From contig QEVL01000009.1 in NCBI GenBank assembly GCA_003577305.1, positions 1 to 64,000 on the forward strand: a stretch of DNA of 64,000 nucleotides. Direction: 5' to 3'. Below the pieces are notes generated by a model that saw only the letters and a list, made by a program, of their open reading frames with translations, was not told the origin of the DNA and did no database searches. The position numbers and the translations under genes were made by a program. Within the stretch, counting starts at the first letter, position 1, and each line of letters opens with the position of its first letter. The stretch is from Burkholderiales bacterium. Its GTDB lineage: Bacteria > Pseudomonadota > Gammaproteobacteria > Burkholderiales > Burkholderiaceae_E. Of this stretch, positions 45,339-55,716 are shown one piece after another.

Positions 45339-45369
45339 AAACCGCGGCCCCGGGCCGCGGTTTTTTTTT
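45339..45369 (+). terminator. Rho-independent terminator after the TRAP receptor gene
   Basis: A near-perfect GC-rich hairpin (AACCGCGGCCC against GGGCCGCGGTT) is followed by a run of nine or more T residues on the plus strand. On the minus strand the run after the hairpin is weaker (TTTCTTCCC), so it acts mainly for the receptor gene. Confidence 0.85.
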
Positions 45370-45372
45370 CGT

Positions 45373-47139
45373 CTACGGCCTGCCGATCGACTTCTCGATG
45401 GCCTTCACCGGATCGTCGTCGTCCATCGGTGCAGTGTCGGCGTTCTCGTCGGTGCCCGGCGCCGGCACGTCGGAGTCGAAGCTCGGTGCGGCTTCCAGTT
45501 CCTGCAGGATGCGCGTGCCGACGGCCTCGACATCTGCGCCCGACATCTGGTTGCGGTCGTGGCTCACCAGGCCGGGAAACGCGATCAGCAACGCGACCAT
45601 GCTCAGCTGAAGGAGCAGGAACGGGATGGCGCCCTTGTAGATCTGCATCGTCGTGACCGGCTCCATCGTCCTGCCCGTGACCTGGTCGACGTAGGGTTTC
45701 TCCGGGGCGACCGAGCGCAGGTAGAACAGCGCGAAGCCGAACGGCGGATGCAGGAACGAGGTCTGCATGTTGACCGCCAGCAGCACGCCGAACCAGATCA
45801 GGTCGATTCCCATCTTCTCGGCGATCGGCGCGAGCACCGGCACCACGATGAACGAGAGTTCGAAGAAGTCGAGGAAGAACGCGAGCAGGAACACCAGGAC
45901 GTTCACGAAGATGAGAAAGCCCAGTTCCCCGCCGGGCAGCTTGCTCATCAGGTGCTCGACCCACACCGGTCCGTCGGCCGCCTGGAACACCATGCTGAAG
46001 ATCGTGGCGCCGATCAGGATGAACATCACGAACGAGGCCAGCCTGGTGGTCGTCGCCAGCGCCTGCTTCAGCAGCGCCCAGCTGATGCGCCTGCGCAGCA
46101 CGGCCATGACCAGCGCGCCCATCGCGCCCATCGCTCCGCCCTCGGTCGGGGTGGCCACGCCGAGGAAGATCGTGCCCAGCACCAGGAAGATCAGCAGCAG
46201 CGGCGGGATCAGCACGAAAGTCACGCGTTCGGCGAGCCTGGAGAGCAGGCCCAGGTGCGTCACCCGGTTGACCACCGCGATCAGCCACGCGACGAACACG
46301 CCGCCGCACATGGCCACCACGATTCGCTCGTCGGTTGCCACGAACTCGACCAGTTCGCCTTGCCACCAGGTGTGCACCGCTTCCATGTGCCGCCCGAGGA
46401 ACACCGCCACCGCGGTCGAAAGCACGGCGAGCACGGTGAGCGAGCGGTAGCCGTGACTGCCGTTGGGTTCGCGGAAGGTGCGCGCTTCGGGCGGCAACGC
46501 AGGCACCGTGGCGGGCCTGAAGATGGCCAGCACGACCACCCACAGCACGTACAGGCCCATCAGTGCGAAGCCCGGGACGAAGGCGCCCTTGTACATCTCG
46601 CCCACGCTCTTGCCCATCTGGTCGGCCAGCACGATCAGCACCAGCGACGGCGGAATGATCTGCGCCAGCGTGCCCGAGGCGGCGATCGTGCCGCTGGTCA
46701 GGCTGTGACTGTAACCGTAGCGCAGCATGATCGGCATCGAGATCAGGCCCATGGAAATCACCGAGGCGGCGACCACCCCGGTGGTGGCGGCCAGCATCGC
46801 GCCGACGAAGACGACCGCCAGCGCCAGGCCGCCTCGCAGCGGGCCGAACACCTGACCGACCGAGTCGAGCAGGTCTTCGGCCATGCCGCTGCGCTCGAGG
46901 ATCAGGCCCATCAGCGTGAAGAAGGGCACCGCGAGCAGCGTCTCGTTGGCCATGATGCCGATCAGGCGGAACGGCAGCACCGCCAGGATCGCCGGCGGAA
47001 AGATGTCGAGCGCGACGCCGAGCAGCCCGAAGAAGAGCCCTGCGGCGCCCAGGCTGAAGGCGACCGGAAAACCGAGGATCAGGAACAGGATCAGGCCCCC
47101 GAACATGAAGGGGGCGAAGTTGGCAGCGATGAATTGCAT
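45373..47139 (-). CDS. TRAP transporter large permease, long DctM type
   Basis: A 588-residue permease, about 150 residues longer than ordinary DctM. The N-terminal half is standard (FAPFMFGGLILFLILGFPVA, then ASGTLAQIIPPSLVLIVLAD). An insert of roughly 100 residues with two extra membrane spans follows FRPATVPALP, and a 60-residue acidic cytoplasmic tail with APMDDDDPVKAIEKSIGRP closes the protein. HPPFGFALFYLRSVAP is the conserved C-terminal core. Long DctMs of this kind accompany TakP-like receptors. The gene follows dctQ by 20 bases. Confidence 0.88.
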   Translation of the reverse strand: MQFIAANFAPFMFGGLILFLILGFPVAFSLGAAGLFFGLLGVALDIFPPAILAVLPFRLIGIMANETLLAVPFFTLMGLILERSGMAEDLLDSVGQVFGPLRGGLALAVVFVGAMLAATTGVVAASVISMGLISMPIMLRYGYSHSLTSGTIAASGTLAQIIPPSLVLIVLADQMGKSVGEMYKGAFVPGFALMGLYVLWVVVLAIFRPATVPALPPEARTFREPNGSHGYRSLTVLAVLSTAVAVFLGRHMEAVHTWWQGELVEFVATDERIVVAMCGGVFVAWLIAVVNRVTHLGLLSRLAERVTFVLIPPLLLIFLVLGTIFLGVATPTEGGAMGAMGALVMAVLRRRISWALLKQALATTTRLASFVMFILIGATIFSMVFQAADGPVWVEHLMSKLPGGELGFLIFVNVLVFLLAFFLDFFELSFIVVPVLAPIAEKMGIDLIWFGVLLAVNMQTSFLHPPFGFALFYLRSVAPEKPYVDQVTGRTMEPVTTMQIYKGAIPFLLLQLSMVALLIAFPGLVSHDRNQMSGADVEAVGTRILQELEAAPSFDSDVPAPGTDENADTAPMDDDDPVKAIEKSIGRP

Positions 47140-47159
47140 GGTGCAGGGGCTCGGCGCGT

Positions 47160-47771
47160 TCAGCGGGTGGTGGCCGGCCCGCTGCCGCTGATCGTGTCCT
47201 GCTGCCCCGAGGCCTCGATGAGACGCTCCTCATCGCTCTTTGCAACCGGTTTTTCGGTGGGGTCGGGACCTGCGCCGCGCAGGAAGGCGATGCACTTGAC
47301 CAGTTCGGACCAACCCTGCAGCAGCAGCAGCGCAAAACCCAGCGGAAGCGCCAGCCACACCGGCCAGCGGATCAGGCCGCCCGGGTTGCCCGACATTTCA
47401 CCCGATGCGTACTTGCCGATCACCTGCGGTATCGTGAGATACAGCACCATCAGGCACATGGGGGTGAGGAAAAACGCGTAGCCGACGATGTCGATCCAGA
47501 CCCGCACGGTCTTGGGCAGGCGCGCGTTCACCACGTCGATGCGCACGTGCTCGCGATGCAGCAGCGTGAACCCCGCGGCCGCCAGGAACGACCACGCGAA
47601 CAGATACCACTGGGCCTCCAGATAGGCGTTCGAACTGACATCGAACGCCTTGCGCACGATCGCGTTCAGTGCGCTGATGGCGGTGGCGGCGAAGATCAGC
47701 CAGATCACGTACTTGCCGACCTGGGCATTCAGCCAGTCCACCGCGCGGGAGAACCTCAACAGGGCTTGCAT
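47160..47771 (-). CDS. TRAP transporter small permease, DctQ family
   Basis: A 203-residue protein with four membrane helices; FDVSSNAYLEAQWYLFAWSF and HREHVRIDVVNARLPKTVRV are typical DctQ features. A hydrophilic C-terminal tail of about 40 residues is longer than usual. It is the first gene of the two-gene permease transcript convergent with its presumed receptor gene. Confidence 0.85.
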   Translation of the reverse strand: MQALLRFSRAVDWLNAQVGKYVIWLIFAATAISALNAIVRKAFDVSSNAYLEAQWYLFAWSFLAAAGFTLLHREHVRIDVVNARLPKTVRVWIDIVGYAFFLTPMCLMVLYLTIPQVIGKYASGEMSGNPGGLIRWPVWLALPLGFALLLLQGWSELVKCIAFLRGAGPDPTEKPVAKSDEERLIEASGQQDTISGSGPATTR

Positions 47772-47844
47772 CGGCTCCGTTCCATGTGGAATGCGCGATT
47801 GTAAGAGCTGCGGTGCGTCGCGAGACGTTGCTGCGGGTTTCCCC

Positions 47845-48165
47845 TCACGGCTGCAGCCGGTTCGGGTCGCGCGCGGCAGCCTCGGGCCGGCCGGCGCGCT
47901 CGCCGGACCCGTCGCCGGACTCGATCTCGCGCATGTCGACATCGATGACGGTGTCGTCGCGGCCGGTCGCGGGGCCGGCGGCTGGTGCGCCGGGACCGCG
48001 GCGGGACGAGCGCGCGCCGAACCAGGCGGCGACGGTGACGAACAGGCCGATCAGCAGGCCGGTGGCCAGCGTCAGCGCGGCGAGCACGAAGGCGAGCGCG
48101 CCGCCGAGCAGCACCGCGGCAAGCGCCACGGCGCGCGCGAGCATGCGCTGCAGTTGCCGGATCAT
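47845..48165 (-). CDS. Small membrane protein with charged tail, unknown function
   Basis: A 106-residue protein: a hydrophobic first half (about 10-50) able to form two membrane helices (AVALAAVLLGGALAFVLAAL, then TGLLIGLFVTVAAWFG) and a polar C-terminal half with VIDVDMREIESGDGSGERAG. It is encoded 3 bases after the CNNM-type gene and is probably cotranscribed with it and argH. No family was recognised. Confidence 0.6.
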   Translation of the reverse strand: MIRQLQRMLARAVALAAVLLGGALAFVLAALTLATGLLIGLFVTVAAWFGARSSRRGPGAPAAGPATGRDDTVIDVDMREIESGDGSGERAGRPEAAARDPNRLQP

Positions 48166-48168
48166 CGC

Positions 48169-49491
48169 TCAGGCCCCCTCGGCCGGCTCGGCCTCGTCGG
48201 TCGCGGCGGCCACGGGGATCCGGGTCGCCATCACCTTGTCGACGCGGTTGCCGTCCATGTCGACGATCTCGAAGCGCCAGTTCTCCCAGGTGACGGTGTC
48301 GCCGGTCTGCGGCATGCGCCCGAGCATCAGCATCAGCATTCCGCTGAGCGCCTGGTAGCGCTCGCGCTCCTCTTCGGGCAATGTGCGCAGCCCGAGGTGG
48401 TCCTTGAGCTCGGGCACCGGGATCAGGCCGTCGAGCAGCCACGAACCGTCTTCGCGCTGCCAGGCCCAGCTGTCGGAGCCGTCGGCACTGGCGAACTCGC
48501 CGGTGATCGACTCCATCAGGTCCTGCAGCGTGATCAGGCCCTGCACTTCGCCGTACTCGTCGACGACCAGCGCGATCTGCGTGTTCGACGAGCGGAAGTT
48601 CTCGAGCAGCTCCATCCCGGTGAGCGTCTCGGGCACGTAGACGATTTCCTGCAGGCCCTGCGTCAGGTCGATCGGCGTGCCGCGCAGCGACTGGGCGAGC
48701 AGCTGCTTGCTGTGCACGAAGCCGAGAATCTCCCCGAATCCGTCGCGGCACACGGGGAAGCGCGAGTGCGCGGAGTCGACCACCTTGGCAAGGTTCACCG
48801 GCAGCGGATCGTCGACGTCGAGCCAGACGACGTCGGCGCGCGGCACCATCAGCGACGAGATCTGGCGGTCGTCGAGGCGGAAGACGTTGCGCACCATTGC
48901 GTGCTCGCTCTGCTCGATCACGCCGGCGTACGAGCCCTCGGCGAGCAGCGCGTGGATCTCCTCCTCGGTGACCGAGGGCACGCGGTCGCCGTGCGCGCCC
49001 AGGCCACGCAGCACCAGGTCGGTCGAAGCCGAGAGCAGCCGCACGAATGGCCTGGACAGCGTGGCCAGCAGCGTCATCGGGTAGGCCACCAGCCGTGCGA
49101 TGCCTTCGGGGTCGATCTGGCCGAACCGCTTCGGGACCAGTTCGCCGACGACGATCGACACGTAGGTGACCACCACCACGACCAGCACGGTGGCCGCGTA
49201 CCCGGCCCATGGCTGGCCGATGCCCAGGGTTTCGAGCCAGGCGGCGAACGGCGCGGCGAGCGCGGCTTCGCCGAAAATGCCGTTCAGGATGCCGATCGAG
49301 GTGATGCCGATCTGGATCGTCGACAGGAAGCGGTTCGGGTCGGAGCCGAGCGCCAGCGCGGCCGCGGCGGCACGGTCGCCCTCGTCCACCAGTTTCTGCA
49401 GGCGCACCTTGCGTGCGCTCACCAGCGCGATCTCGGCCATCGCGAACAGGCCGTTGAGCACGATGAGCCCCAGGAGGATCGCGATCTCCAT
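48169..49491 (-). CDS. CNNM/CorC-type membrane protein with CBS pair (hemolysin-C-like)
   Basis: A 440-residue protein with an N-terminal DUF21 membrane domain (about 1-150; LLGLIVLNGLFAMAEIALVS and STIQIGITSIGILNGIFGEA), two CBS domains (about 200-330; LMVPRADVVWLDVDDPLPVN and VVDEYGEVQGLITLQDLMES) and a C-terminal CorC_HlyC domain (about 345-425). Relatives are implicated in magnesium or cobalt efflux; the hemolysin name is historical. It lies 20 bases after argH on the same strand. Confidence 0.87.
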   Translation of the reverse strand: MEIAILLGLIVLNGLFAMAEIALVSARKVRLQKLVDEGDRAAAAALALGSDPNRFLSTIQIGITSIGILNGIFGEAALAAPFAAWLETLGIGQPWAGYAATVLVVVVVTYVSIVVGELVPKRFGQIDPEGIARLVAYPMTLLATLSRPFVRLLSASTDLVLRGLGAHGDRVPSVTEEEIHALLAEGSYAGVIEQSEHAMVRNVFRLDDRQISSLMVPRADVVWLDVDDPLPVNLAKVVDSAHSRFPVCRDGFGEILGFVHSKQLLAQSLRGTPIDLTQGLQEIVYVPETLTGMELLENFRSSNTQIALVVDEYGEVQGLITLQDLMESITGEFASADGSDSWAWQREDGSWLLDGLIPVPELKDHLGLRTLPEEERERYQALSGMLMLMLGRMPQTGDTVTWENWRFEIVDMDGNRVDKVMATRIPVAAATDEAEPAEGA

Positions 49492-49511
49492 CAGGCGTTT
49501 CGCACGCGCGG

Positions 49512-50930
49512 CTAGGCGGCGTCGCCGCCCGGCTGCGCGGACAGGCGGCTGCGATGTCGTGCGATCGCCGCGCGCACCTGCCGCGGCGCGGTGCCGCCCA
49601 CGTGATCGCGCGCGGCCACCGAGCCTTCGAGCGCGAGCACCGCACTCACGTCGGCGTCGACGAGCGGGCTGAATTCGCGCAACTCGTCGAGCGCCAGTTC
49701 GGAGAGGTCGACGCCGCGTGCCGCGGCGCTGCGCACCGCGCGTGCGACCGCCTCGTGCGCGTCGCGAAACGGCAGGCCCTTCCTGACCAGGTAATCGGCG
49801 AGATCGGTGGCGGTGGAGAAGCCCTCGGCCGCCGCCCGGCGCATCTGCTGCGGGCGCACCTCGATGCCCGCGACCATGTCGGTGAAGATGCGCAGCGTAC
49901 CGAGCAGCGTGTCGGCGGTGTCGAACAGCGGCTCCTTGTCTTCCTGGTTGTCCTTGTTGTAGGCGAGCGGCTGCCCCTTCATCAGCGTGAGCAGCGCCAC
50001 CAGGTGGCCGAAGACGCGGCCCGACTTGCCGCGGGCGAGCTCGGGCACGTCGGGGTTCTTCTTCTGCGGCATGATCGACGAGCCGGTGCAGAAGCGGTCG
50101 GCGAGGTCGATGAAGCCCACACGCGGCGACATCCAGAGGATCAGCTCCTCCGAGAGCCGCGAGACGTGGACCATGACAAGGCTGGCGGCCGCGCAGAACT
50201 CGATCGCGAAGTCGCGGTCGGAGACCGCGTCTAGCGAGTTCTCGCACAGGCCCTCGAAGCCGAGCGCGCGGGCGACCCGCTCGCGGTCGATCGGATACGA
50301 GGTACCGGCCAGCGCGGCCGCGCCCAGCGGCAGGCGGTTCACGCGGCGCCGGCAGTCGGCGAGACGCTCGGCGTCGCGCGCGAACATCTCGACGTAGGCG
50401 AGCAGGTGATGCCCGAAAGTGACCGGCTGCGCGACCTGCAGGTGCGTGAAGCCCGGCATGATCGTGTCCGCGTGGGTCTCCGCCAGGTCGACCAGCGCGC
50501 GCTGCAGCGCGGCCAGCGCGCCGCGCAGTTCGTCGATCGTGGCGCGCAGCCACAGCCTGATATCGGTGGCCACCTGGTCGTTGCGCGAGCGCGCGGTGTG
50601 CAGCCGCTTGCCGGCGTCGCCCGCCAGCTCGGTGAGCCGCTTCTCGATGTTCAGGTGAACGTCTTCGAGGTCGATCGACCAGACGAACTCGCCGCGTTCG
50701 ATCTCGCCGCGGATCGTCGCCATGCCCCGCACGATCGCCGCGTGATCGTCGTCGCCGAGCAGCCCGGCGGCGTGCAGCATCGCGGCGTGCGCGAGCGAAC
50801 CCTCGATGTCGGCGAGAGCGAGTCGGTGGTCGAACGAAACCGAGGCCGTGTAGCGTTTGACCAACTCGCTCACGGGCTCCGAGAAGCGCGCAGACCACGC
50901 TTCGGATTTCTTGGCAAGCTGATCTGTCAT
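49512..50930 (-). CDS. argH: Argininosuccinate lyase
   Basis: A 472-residue enzyme of the fumarase/aspartase superfamily that splits argininosuccinate into arginine and fumarate, the last step of arginine synthesis. The superfamily signature [20 protein letters not shown] is intact, as are [20 protein letters not shown] and [22 protein letters not shown] 50930 ([16 protein letters not shown]) is a standard start. It is divergent from algZ, the same arrangement as in Pseudomonas aeruginosa. Confidence 0.96.
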   Translation of the reverse strand: MTDQLAKKSEAWSARFSEPVSELVKRYTASVSFDHRLALADIEGSLAHAAMLHAAGLLGDDDHAAIVRGMATIRGEIERGEFVWSIDLEDVHLNIEKRLTELAGDAGKRLHTARSRNDQVATDIRLWLRATIDELRGALAALQRALVDLAETHADTIMPGFTHLQVAQPVTFGHHLLAYVEMFARDAERLADCRRRVNRLPLGAAALAGTSYPIDRERVARALGFEGLCENSLDAVSDRDFAIEFCAAASLVMVHVSRLSEELILWMSPRVGFIDLADRFCTGSSIMPQKKNPDVPELARGKSGRVFGHLVALLTLMKGQPLAYNKDNQEDKEPLFDTADTLLGTLRIFTDMVAGIEVRPQQMRRAAAEGFSTATDLADYLVRKGLPFRDAHEAVARAVRSAAARGVDLSELALDELREFSPLVDADVSAVLALEGSVAARDHVGGTAPRQVRAAIARHRSRLSAQPGGDAA

Positions 50931-50966
50931 AATCGTTGGCGCAAGAGCAAAGGCCTCGAGAGCCGA

Positions 50967-50972
50967 ATTATA
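50967..50972 (-). promoter_or_regulatory. Putative -10 box of argH
   Basis: The minus strand has a perfect TATAAT 37 bases before the argH start, in an otherwise GC-rich region. No convincing -35 box was found at 16-18 bases upstream. Confidence 0.4.
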
Positions 50973-51031
50973 CGGACCGCCCCGCCGGCATCGGCCGAGG
51001 CAGGCGTTCCGGCGCAGCAAGGGAACAGTCG

Positions 51032-52171
51032 ATGAGCGATCCGGGGTCCGCGGTTTCGCCCGAAGCGGCGCCCGCCGGCGGGCCGGCCGCGCAGGCGTCC
51101 GTGCCTCCGCGGCGGCGCCTCACCGACGGCGCCGACCTGCCGGTCCTGCCCGATTGCTGCAACCTCGGCACGATGGCGCGGGTGTTGCTGCCGCTGAACC
51201 TCGGCGTGCTGCTGCTGGGCTGGCTGCTGCCGGCGGCGGGCGCCGGGCACTGGCCGATGTTCGAGACGGCGTTGCGGGTCGATGCGGTGGCCGCAGCCAC
51301 CCTGCTGCTGCTGTGCCCGCTGCGCCGCGCGGTCAGCGGCGCGCCCAGGTCGACCCAGTGGGCCGTCGGGCTCGGCGTGCCGGCTGCGCTCGCGGCGGCA
51401 GTCGCGCTGGCGAGCGCCGCACCGCCGCAGCCGGGCGTGCTCGCGCTCGTCGCCTGGCTCATGCCGCGCGTGCTGCTCGCGGCGGCAGTCGCGTGGCTGC
51501 TCATCGAATACCTGCGGCTGCGCCAGTTGTCGCTGCAGCCCTCGCAGGCCGAGGGCCGGCTGCAGGCACTGCAGGCGCGCATCCGGCCGCACTTCCTGTT
51601 CAACAGCCTGAACACGGTGCTCGGGCTGATGCGCAGCGACCCGCGCAAGGCCGAGCGCACGCTGGAGAACCTGGCCGACCTGTTCCGCGTGTTCATGAAG
51701 GACAGCCGCGAGCTGGTGCCGCTCGACGACGAGGTGCTGCTGTGCAAGGAGTACCTCACCATCGAGAAGCTGCGGCTCGCCGAGCGGCTGGCGGTGCGCT
51801 GGGAGCTCGACGGCATGCCCGGCGACGCGTTGCTGCCGTCGCTGCTGCTGCAGCCGCTGATCGAGAACGCGGTCCATCACGGCATCGAGCCGAGCCAGGA
51901 GCCCGGAGAGATACGCGTCGCGATCGCCCGCAGCGGCGACCGGGTGCGCGTGGAGATCGCCAATCCGCTGCCCGGGGCGCCGCCGAGCCGTCCGGGCAAC
52001 CACATGGCGCTGTCGAACGTGCGCGAGCGCCTCGACCTCACGTTCGACGTCGAGGGCCAGCTCGATACCCACGCCGACAACGGCCAGTTCCGGGTAATCG
52101 TCCAGTTTCCCTACCGCAAAGAGAGAAGACGCCGAGATGCCAGACGCTCCTTCGATCCTGATCGTCGATGA
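51032..52171 (+). CDS. algZ: LytS/AlgZ-type sensor histidine kinase
   Basis: A 379-residue membrane kinase. Four hydrophobic segments occupy about residues 48-170. The His_kinase domain follows with [20 protein letters not shown], whose histidine is the phospho-acceptor of the LytS class, and an ATPase domain with [15 protein letters not shown]. It overlaps the response-regulator gene by 35 bases. The argH-algZ-algR-hemC order matches Pseudomonas, where this pair controls alginate and type IV pili; targets here are unknown. Confidence 0.87.
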   Translation: MSDPGSAVSPEAAPAGGPAAQASVPPRRRLTDGADLPVLPDCCNLGTMARVLLPLNLGVLLLGWLLPAAGAGHWPMFETALRVDAVAAATLLLLCPLRRAVSGAPRSTQWAVGLGVPAALAAAVALASAAPPQPGVLALVAWLMPRVLLAAAVAWLLIEYLRLRQLSLQPSQAEGRLQALQARIRPHFLFNSLNTVLGLMRSDPRKAERTLENLADLFRVFMKDSRELVPLDDEVLLCKEYLTIEKLRLAERLAVRWELDGMPGDALLPSLLLQPLIENAVHHGIEPSQEPGEIRVAIARSGDRVRVEIANPLPGAPPSRPGNHMALSNVRERLDLTFDVEGQLDTHADNGQFRVIVQFPYRKERRRRDARRSFDPDRR

Positions 52172-52937
52172 CGAACCGGTTGCACGCTCGCGGCTTCGCG
52201 AGCTGCTGGCCGACCTCGCTCCCGAGTTCCCTCACCGCATCGTCGGCGAGGCCCCCAACGCGCCCGAGGCGCTGTCGCAGATCGAGGTCGCGCAGCCGCA
52301 GATCGTGCTGCTCGACATCCAGATGCCCGGCATGACCGGCATCGAGCTCGCGCGGCACATCTCGGCGCGGGCGCAGTCGGGCGACGCCCCCAGGCCGATG
52401 CCGCTGATCATCTTCGTCACCGCATTCGACGAATTCGCGGTCGACGCGTTCGAGGTGAGGGCGATCGACTACCTGCTCAAGCCGGTACGCGCCGAGCGCC
52501 TGAAGCAGGCGCTGCAGCGCGCGCTCACGCGAATGCCGCAGGAGCACGCGCAGGCGATCGACCAGCTCGCGCGCGCCACCAACACGCGCAGGCGCCACCT
52601 GTCGGTGCACGAGCGCGGCCGCGTCATCCTGGTGCCGCTCGAGCAGGTCGTCTACCTGAAGGCCGAACTCAAGTACATCACGGTGCGCACCCGGGAGCGC
52701 GAATTCCTGATCGAGGAATCGCTCACCTCGCTCGAGGACGAATTCAGCGACCGCTTCGTGCGCATCCACCGCAACGCGCTGGTGGCGCGCCCCTCGATCG
52801 CAGGCTTCGAGCGCGTGATGCCGCAGGGCGAAACCGAGGGCGGCGATCCCTACTGGCAAGTGGTGCTGCGCGACGTCAGCGAGCGGCTGCCGGTGAGCCG
52901 GCGCCAGTGGTCCACGGTGAAGAACCTCGTCGGGTGA
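52137..52937 (+). CDS. algR: LytTR-type response regulator AlgR
   Basis: A 266-residue regulator: a receiver domain (about 1-125) with [13 protein letters not shown], phospho-acceptor aspartate in [15 protein letters not shown] and YLLKPV, then a LytTR DNA-binding domain (about 155-262) with [15 protein letters not shown] and [11 protein letters not shown]. It is coupled to algZ upstream and to hemC downstream by a GTGA overlap, so the pair is cotranscribed with heme genes. Confidence 0.9.
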   Translation: MPDAPSILIVDDEPVARSRLRELLADLAPEFPHRIVGEAPNAPEALSQIEVAQPQIVLLDIQMPGMTGIELARHISARAQSGDAPRPMPLIIFVTAFDEFAVDAFEVRAIDYLLKPVRAERLKQALQRALTRMPQEHAQAIDQLARATNTRRRHLSVHERGRVILVPLEQVVYLKAELKYITVRTREREFLIEESLTSLEDEFSDRFVRIHRNALVARPSIAGFERVMPQGETEGGDPYWQVVLRDVSERLPVSRRQWSTVKNLVG

Positions 52938-53884
52938 CGACGGGCACGGTTGCCGCGCCGGCGCGACTGGTCATCGCGTCGCGCCAGAGCAGGCTGGCGA
53001 TGTGGCAGGCCGAGCACGTGCAGGCGCGCCTGCGCGAACTCTATCCGCGCTGCGAGGTCGAGATCCTCGGCATGACCACCGAGGGCGACCGCGTGCTCGA
53101 TCGCGCACTCACCGAGATCGGCGGCAAGGGCCTGTTCATCAAGGAGCTCGAAGTGGCGCTGCTCGAGCGGCGCGCCGACCTCGCCGTGCATTCGCTGAAA
53201 GACGTGCCGATGGAGGTGGCCGAGCCGTTCGCACTGGCGGCGATCATGGCGCGCGAAGACCCGCGCGATGCCTTCGTCAGCGCGGGCTACGCTTCGCTCG
53301 AGTCGCTGCCGGCCGGCGCCCGCCTGGGCACCTCGAGCCTGCGCCGCGCGGCACAGATCCGGCGCGCCTTTCCCGCGCTCGAACTGCTGCCGCTGCGCGG
53401 CAACGTGAACACGCGGCTCGCGCGCCTCGACGAGGGGCGCTACGACGCGATCGTGCTGGCGGCCGCAGGGCTCGAGCGGCTGGGGCTGGCCGAGCGCATC
53501 CGCGCGATCGTGCCGCCGACGCTGTGCCTGCCGGCCGCCGGGCAGGGGGCGCTGGCGATCGAGACGCTCGCGTCGCGCGACGACCTGCACGCGTGGCTCG
53601 CGCCGCTCGACCACCCAGCCACCGCGGTCGAGGTTCACGCCGAGCGCACCGTGTCCCGGCTGCTCGGCGGCAGTTGCCGCGTGCCGCTGGCCGCCTGGTG
53701 CGTGTCCACGCCGCAAGGCGGGCTGCGGCTGGTCGCGCGGGTGGCCGCGGAAGACGGCAGCGGGATGGTCGAGGCGGTGGCCGAGTCGGCGCACGCCGAT
53801 CACGACGCGGCCGAGGCGATCGGCCGGCAGGCGGCGCGTTCGCTGCAGGAGCAGGGCGCGGCGCGATGGCTCGGGTCGTCCTGA
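52934..53884 (+). CDS. hemC: Porphobilinogen deaminase (hydroxymethylbilane synthase)
   Basis: A 316-residue enzyme polymerising four porphobilinogen units into hydroxymethylbilane. Conserved segments include [32 protein letters not shown] and [12 protein letters not shown]; Cys248 in [10 protein letters not shown] carries the dipyrromethane cofactor. The GTG start overlaps the algR stop, and the 3' end overlaps hemD by 19 bases. Confidence 0.95.
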   Translation: MTTGTVAAPARLVIASRQSRLAMWQAEHVQARLRELYPRCEVEILGMTTEGDRVLDRALTEIGGKGLFIKELEVALLERRADLAVHSLKDVPMEVAEPFALAAIMAREDPRDAFVSAGYASLESLPAGARLGTSSLRRAAQIRRAFPALELLPLRGNVNTRLARLDEGRYDAIVLAAAGLERLGLAERIRAIVPPTLCLPAAGQGALAIETLASRDDLHAWLAPLDHPATAVEVHAERTVSRLLGGSCRVPLAAWCVSTPQGGLRLVARVAAEDGSGMVEAVAESAHADHDAAEAIGRQAARSLQEQGAARWLGSS

Positions 53885-54654
53885 CGCAACCCTGGCCGCG
53901 GGTGCGCGGCATCGAGCAGCGGCTGCGCGAGCTCGGCCACGAACCGCTGGCGCTGCCGATGTCGGAGATCGTCGAACTGCTCGACGATCCCGCCGTCGCC
54001 GGCATGGCAGCGCGCCTGGCCGGATTCGATTGGGTGGTCATGGTGAGTCCGGCCGCAGTGGCCGCGGCGGCGCGCCTGGCCGGCGGACGCTGGCCCGAAG
54101 GCACCGGCGCCGCTGTGGTCGGCCCGGGAAGCCTGCAGGCGATCGCCGAATCCGGGCTGGGGGTGGTGCCCGAGCGGGTGCTGCTGCCCGGCGGGCCGCA
54201 GTTCGATGCCGATGCGCTGATCGACACGCCGCCGCTGCGCACTCCGCGCGGTCTGCGCGTGCTCGTGCTGCGCGGCCACGGCGGCAGCGAACGCTGGATC
54301 GAGCGCCTGCGCGAAGCGGGCGCGGCGGTCGAAACCTGCGAGATCTACCGGCGCGAGCCGCTCGGGCCGGACGCTGCGGCGCTGGCGAAGCTGCGCGCAC
54401 TGCTCGACGGCCGGCCCGTGCCGGCGTTCGTCTTCACGCAGCGCGACGCGGTCGAGCGCTTCGAGGCACTGCTCGGGCGCACCGGACTGGCCGCACGGGC
54501 GCACGAAGCGCCGGCGCTCGCGATCCACGCGCGCATCGTGGCGGCGCTGCAGGCCTGCGGCTGGCGCGAGGTGCGCGCGATCGGGCCCGGCGATCGGGCG
54601 CTCGCCGCCGCGCTAGAATTACTGCCCGATTCACCGAGCAGTCAAAGTGTCTGA
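53866..54654 (+). CDS. hemD: Uroporphyrinogen-III synthase
   Basis: A 262-residue, weakly conserved cyclase. [20 protein letters not shown] at the N-terminus, [32 protein letters not shown] and [20 protein letters not shown] are recognisable HemD elements. It converts hydroxymethylbilane to uroporphyrinogen III. It is translationally coupled to hemC and overlaps hemX by 8 bases. Confidence 0.9.
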   Translation: MARVVLTQPWPRVRGIEQRLRELGHEPLALPMSEIVELLDDPAVAGMAARLAGFDWVVMVSPAAVAAAARLAGGRWPEGTGAAVVGPGSLQAIAESGLGVVPERVLLPGGPQFDADALIDTPPLRTPRGLRVLVLRGHGGSERWIERLREAGAAVETCEIYRREPLGPDAAALAKLRALLDGRPVPAFVFTQRDAVERFEALLGRTGLAARAHEAPALAIHARIVAALQACGWREVRAIGPGDRALAAALELLPDSPSSQSV

Positions 54655-55696
54655 GCCGGACAAGGCTGAAACCGACGAAGCGCCGCGGGCCCCGGCGCCA
54701 CCCCCTGAACCGATGTACCGCCCGGCAGCGGCGCCCGCCGCCGCCGGCTGGCGCAACTGGATCGCCTGGGTGGCGCTCGTGCTGGCGATCGGCAGCGCGA
54801 TCTGGACCGGATCGCGCCTCGACATGCACGAATCCGAGGCGGCGCGCCGCCTTCAGGCCGGCGAACAGCGCATCGCGCAACTCGAGGCCGCGCTCCAGCA
54901 CGCGCAGGCACTTCTGCGTGACGCCCAGAGCCGCACTGCGGTGCTCGAGAGCAAGGTGCTCGAGGCTGCCGGCCTGCAGGCCCAGATCGAAAAGCTCTAC
55001 CGCAACCTGGCCAGCGATTCCACCGACGTGCTGCTCGCCGAGTCGGAGTCAGCGCTCGCGCTGGCGAGCCAGCAACTCGCGCTGGGCAGCAACCCGCAGG
55101 CGGCGCTCGGCGCATTGCAGGAAATCGAGTCGAGGCTGCGCCGCCAGGACGACCCGTCGCTCGGCAGCGTGCGCCGCGCGCTGCAGCGCGACATCGACCG
55201 CCTGAAGGAGTATCCGGCGGCCGACATCGGTTCGCTGGCGCTGCGCCTCGACGGGCTGCTCGCCTCGATCGACCAGTTGCCGCTGCTCGCGTCGGTGCGC
55301 ACGCCCGGGCAGGCTTCGGCCGAGGCAGCGGCGGCCGGCCTGAGCGCGCTGCGCGACGAGTTGCAGCAACTGTTCCGCGTGCGCCGGGTCGACGCGCCCG
55401 ATGCTGCGCTGCTGGCTCCCGGGCAGGCCTACTTCCTGCGACAGAACCTGCGGCTGCTGCTGCTCAACGCGCGCCTGTCGCTGCTCTCGCGCAGCGAAGC
55501 CCTGTTTCGCAGCGACCTCGAACGCGCGATCGGCTGGCTGCGCGACTACTACGACGACCGCAGCCGCGGTGTCGCCGGCGCGACGGCGCAGTTGCGGCAG
55601 ATGCTGGGCGCGCGCATCGCGCTCGAGCCTCCGACGCTGGCCGAGAGCCTGGCCGCGGTGCGCGCCGCGCGGGCGGTGCGCGAAGCCGGGCGCTGA
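54647..55696 (+). CDS. hemX: HemX-family membrane protein
   Basis: A 349-residue protein with a short Pro-rich cytoplasmic N-terminus, one membrane helix at about 38-56, a coiled-coil stretch (about 62-115; AGEQRIAQLEAALQHAQALL) and a periplasmic helical domain with LAESESALALASQQLALGSN. The family is often labelled uroporphyrinogen-III C-methyltransferase, but it lacks any SAM-binding motif; its role is undefined. The start is GTG 54647. Confidence 0.87.
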   Translation: MSEPDKAETDEAPRAPAPPPEPMYRPAAAPAAAGWRNWIAWVALVLAIGSAIWTGSRLDMHESEAARRLQAGEQRIAQLEAALQHAQALLRDAQSRTAVLESKVLEAAGLQAQIEKLYRNLASDSTDVLLAESESALALASQQLALGSNPQAALGALQEIESRLRRQDDPSLGSVRRALQRDIDRLKEYPAADIGSLALRLDGLLASIDQLPLLASVRTPGQASAEAAAAGLSALRDELQQLFRVRRVDAPDAALLAPGQAYFLRQNLRLLLLNARLSLLSRSEALFRSDLERAIGWLRDYYDDRSRGVAGATAQLRQMLGARIALEPPTLAESLAAVRAARAVREAGR

Positions 55697-55716
55697 GCAC
55701 TGCCGGGGCGACGACG

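Noticed and set aside
54647..55696. Annotation of HemX as a uroporphyrinogen-III methyltransferase.
   Set aside because: There is no SAM-binding or methyltransferase motif; only a membrane helix, a coiled coil and a helical periplasmic domain are visible.
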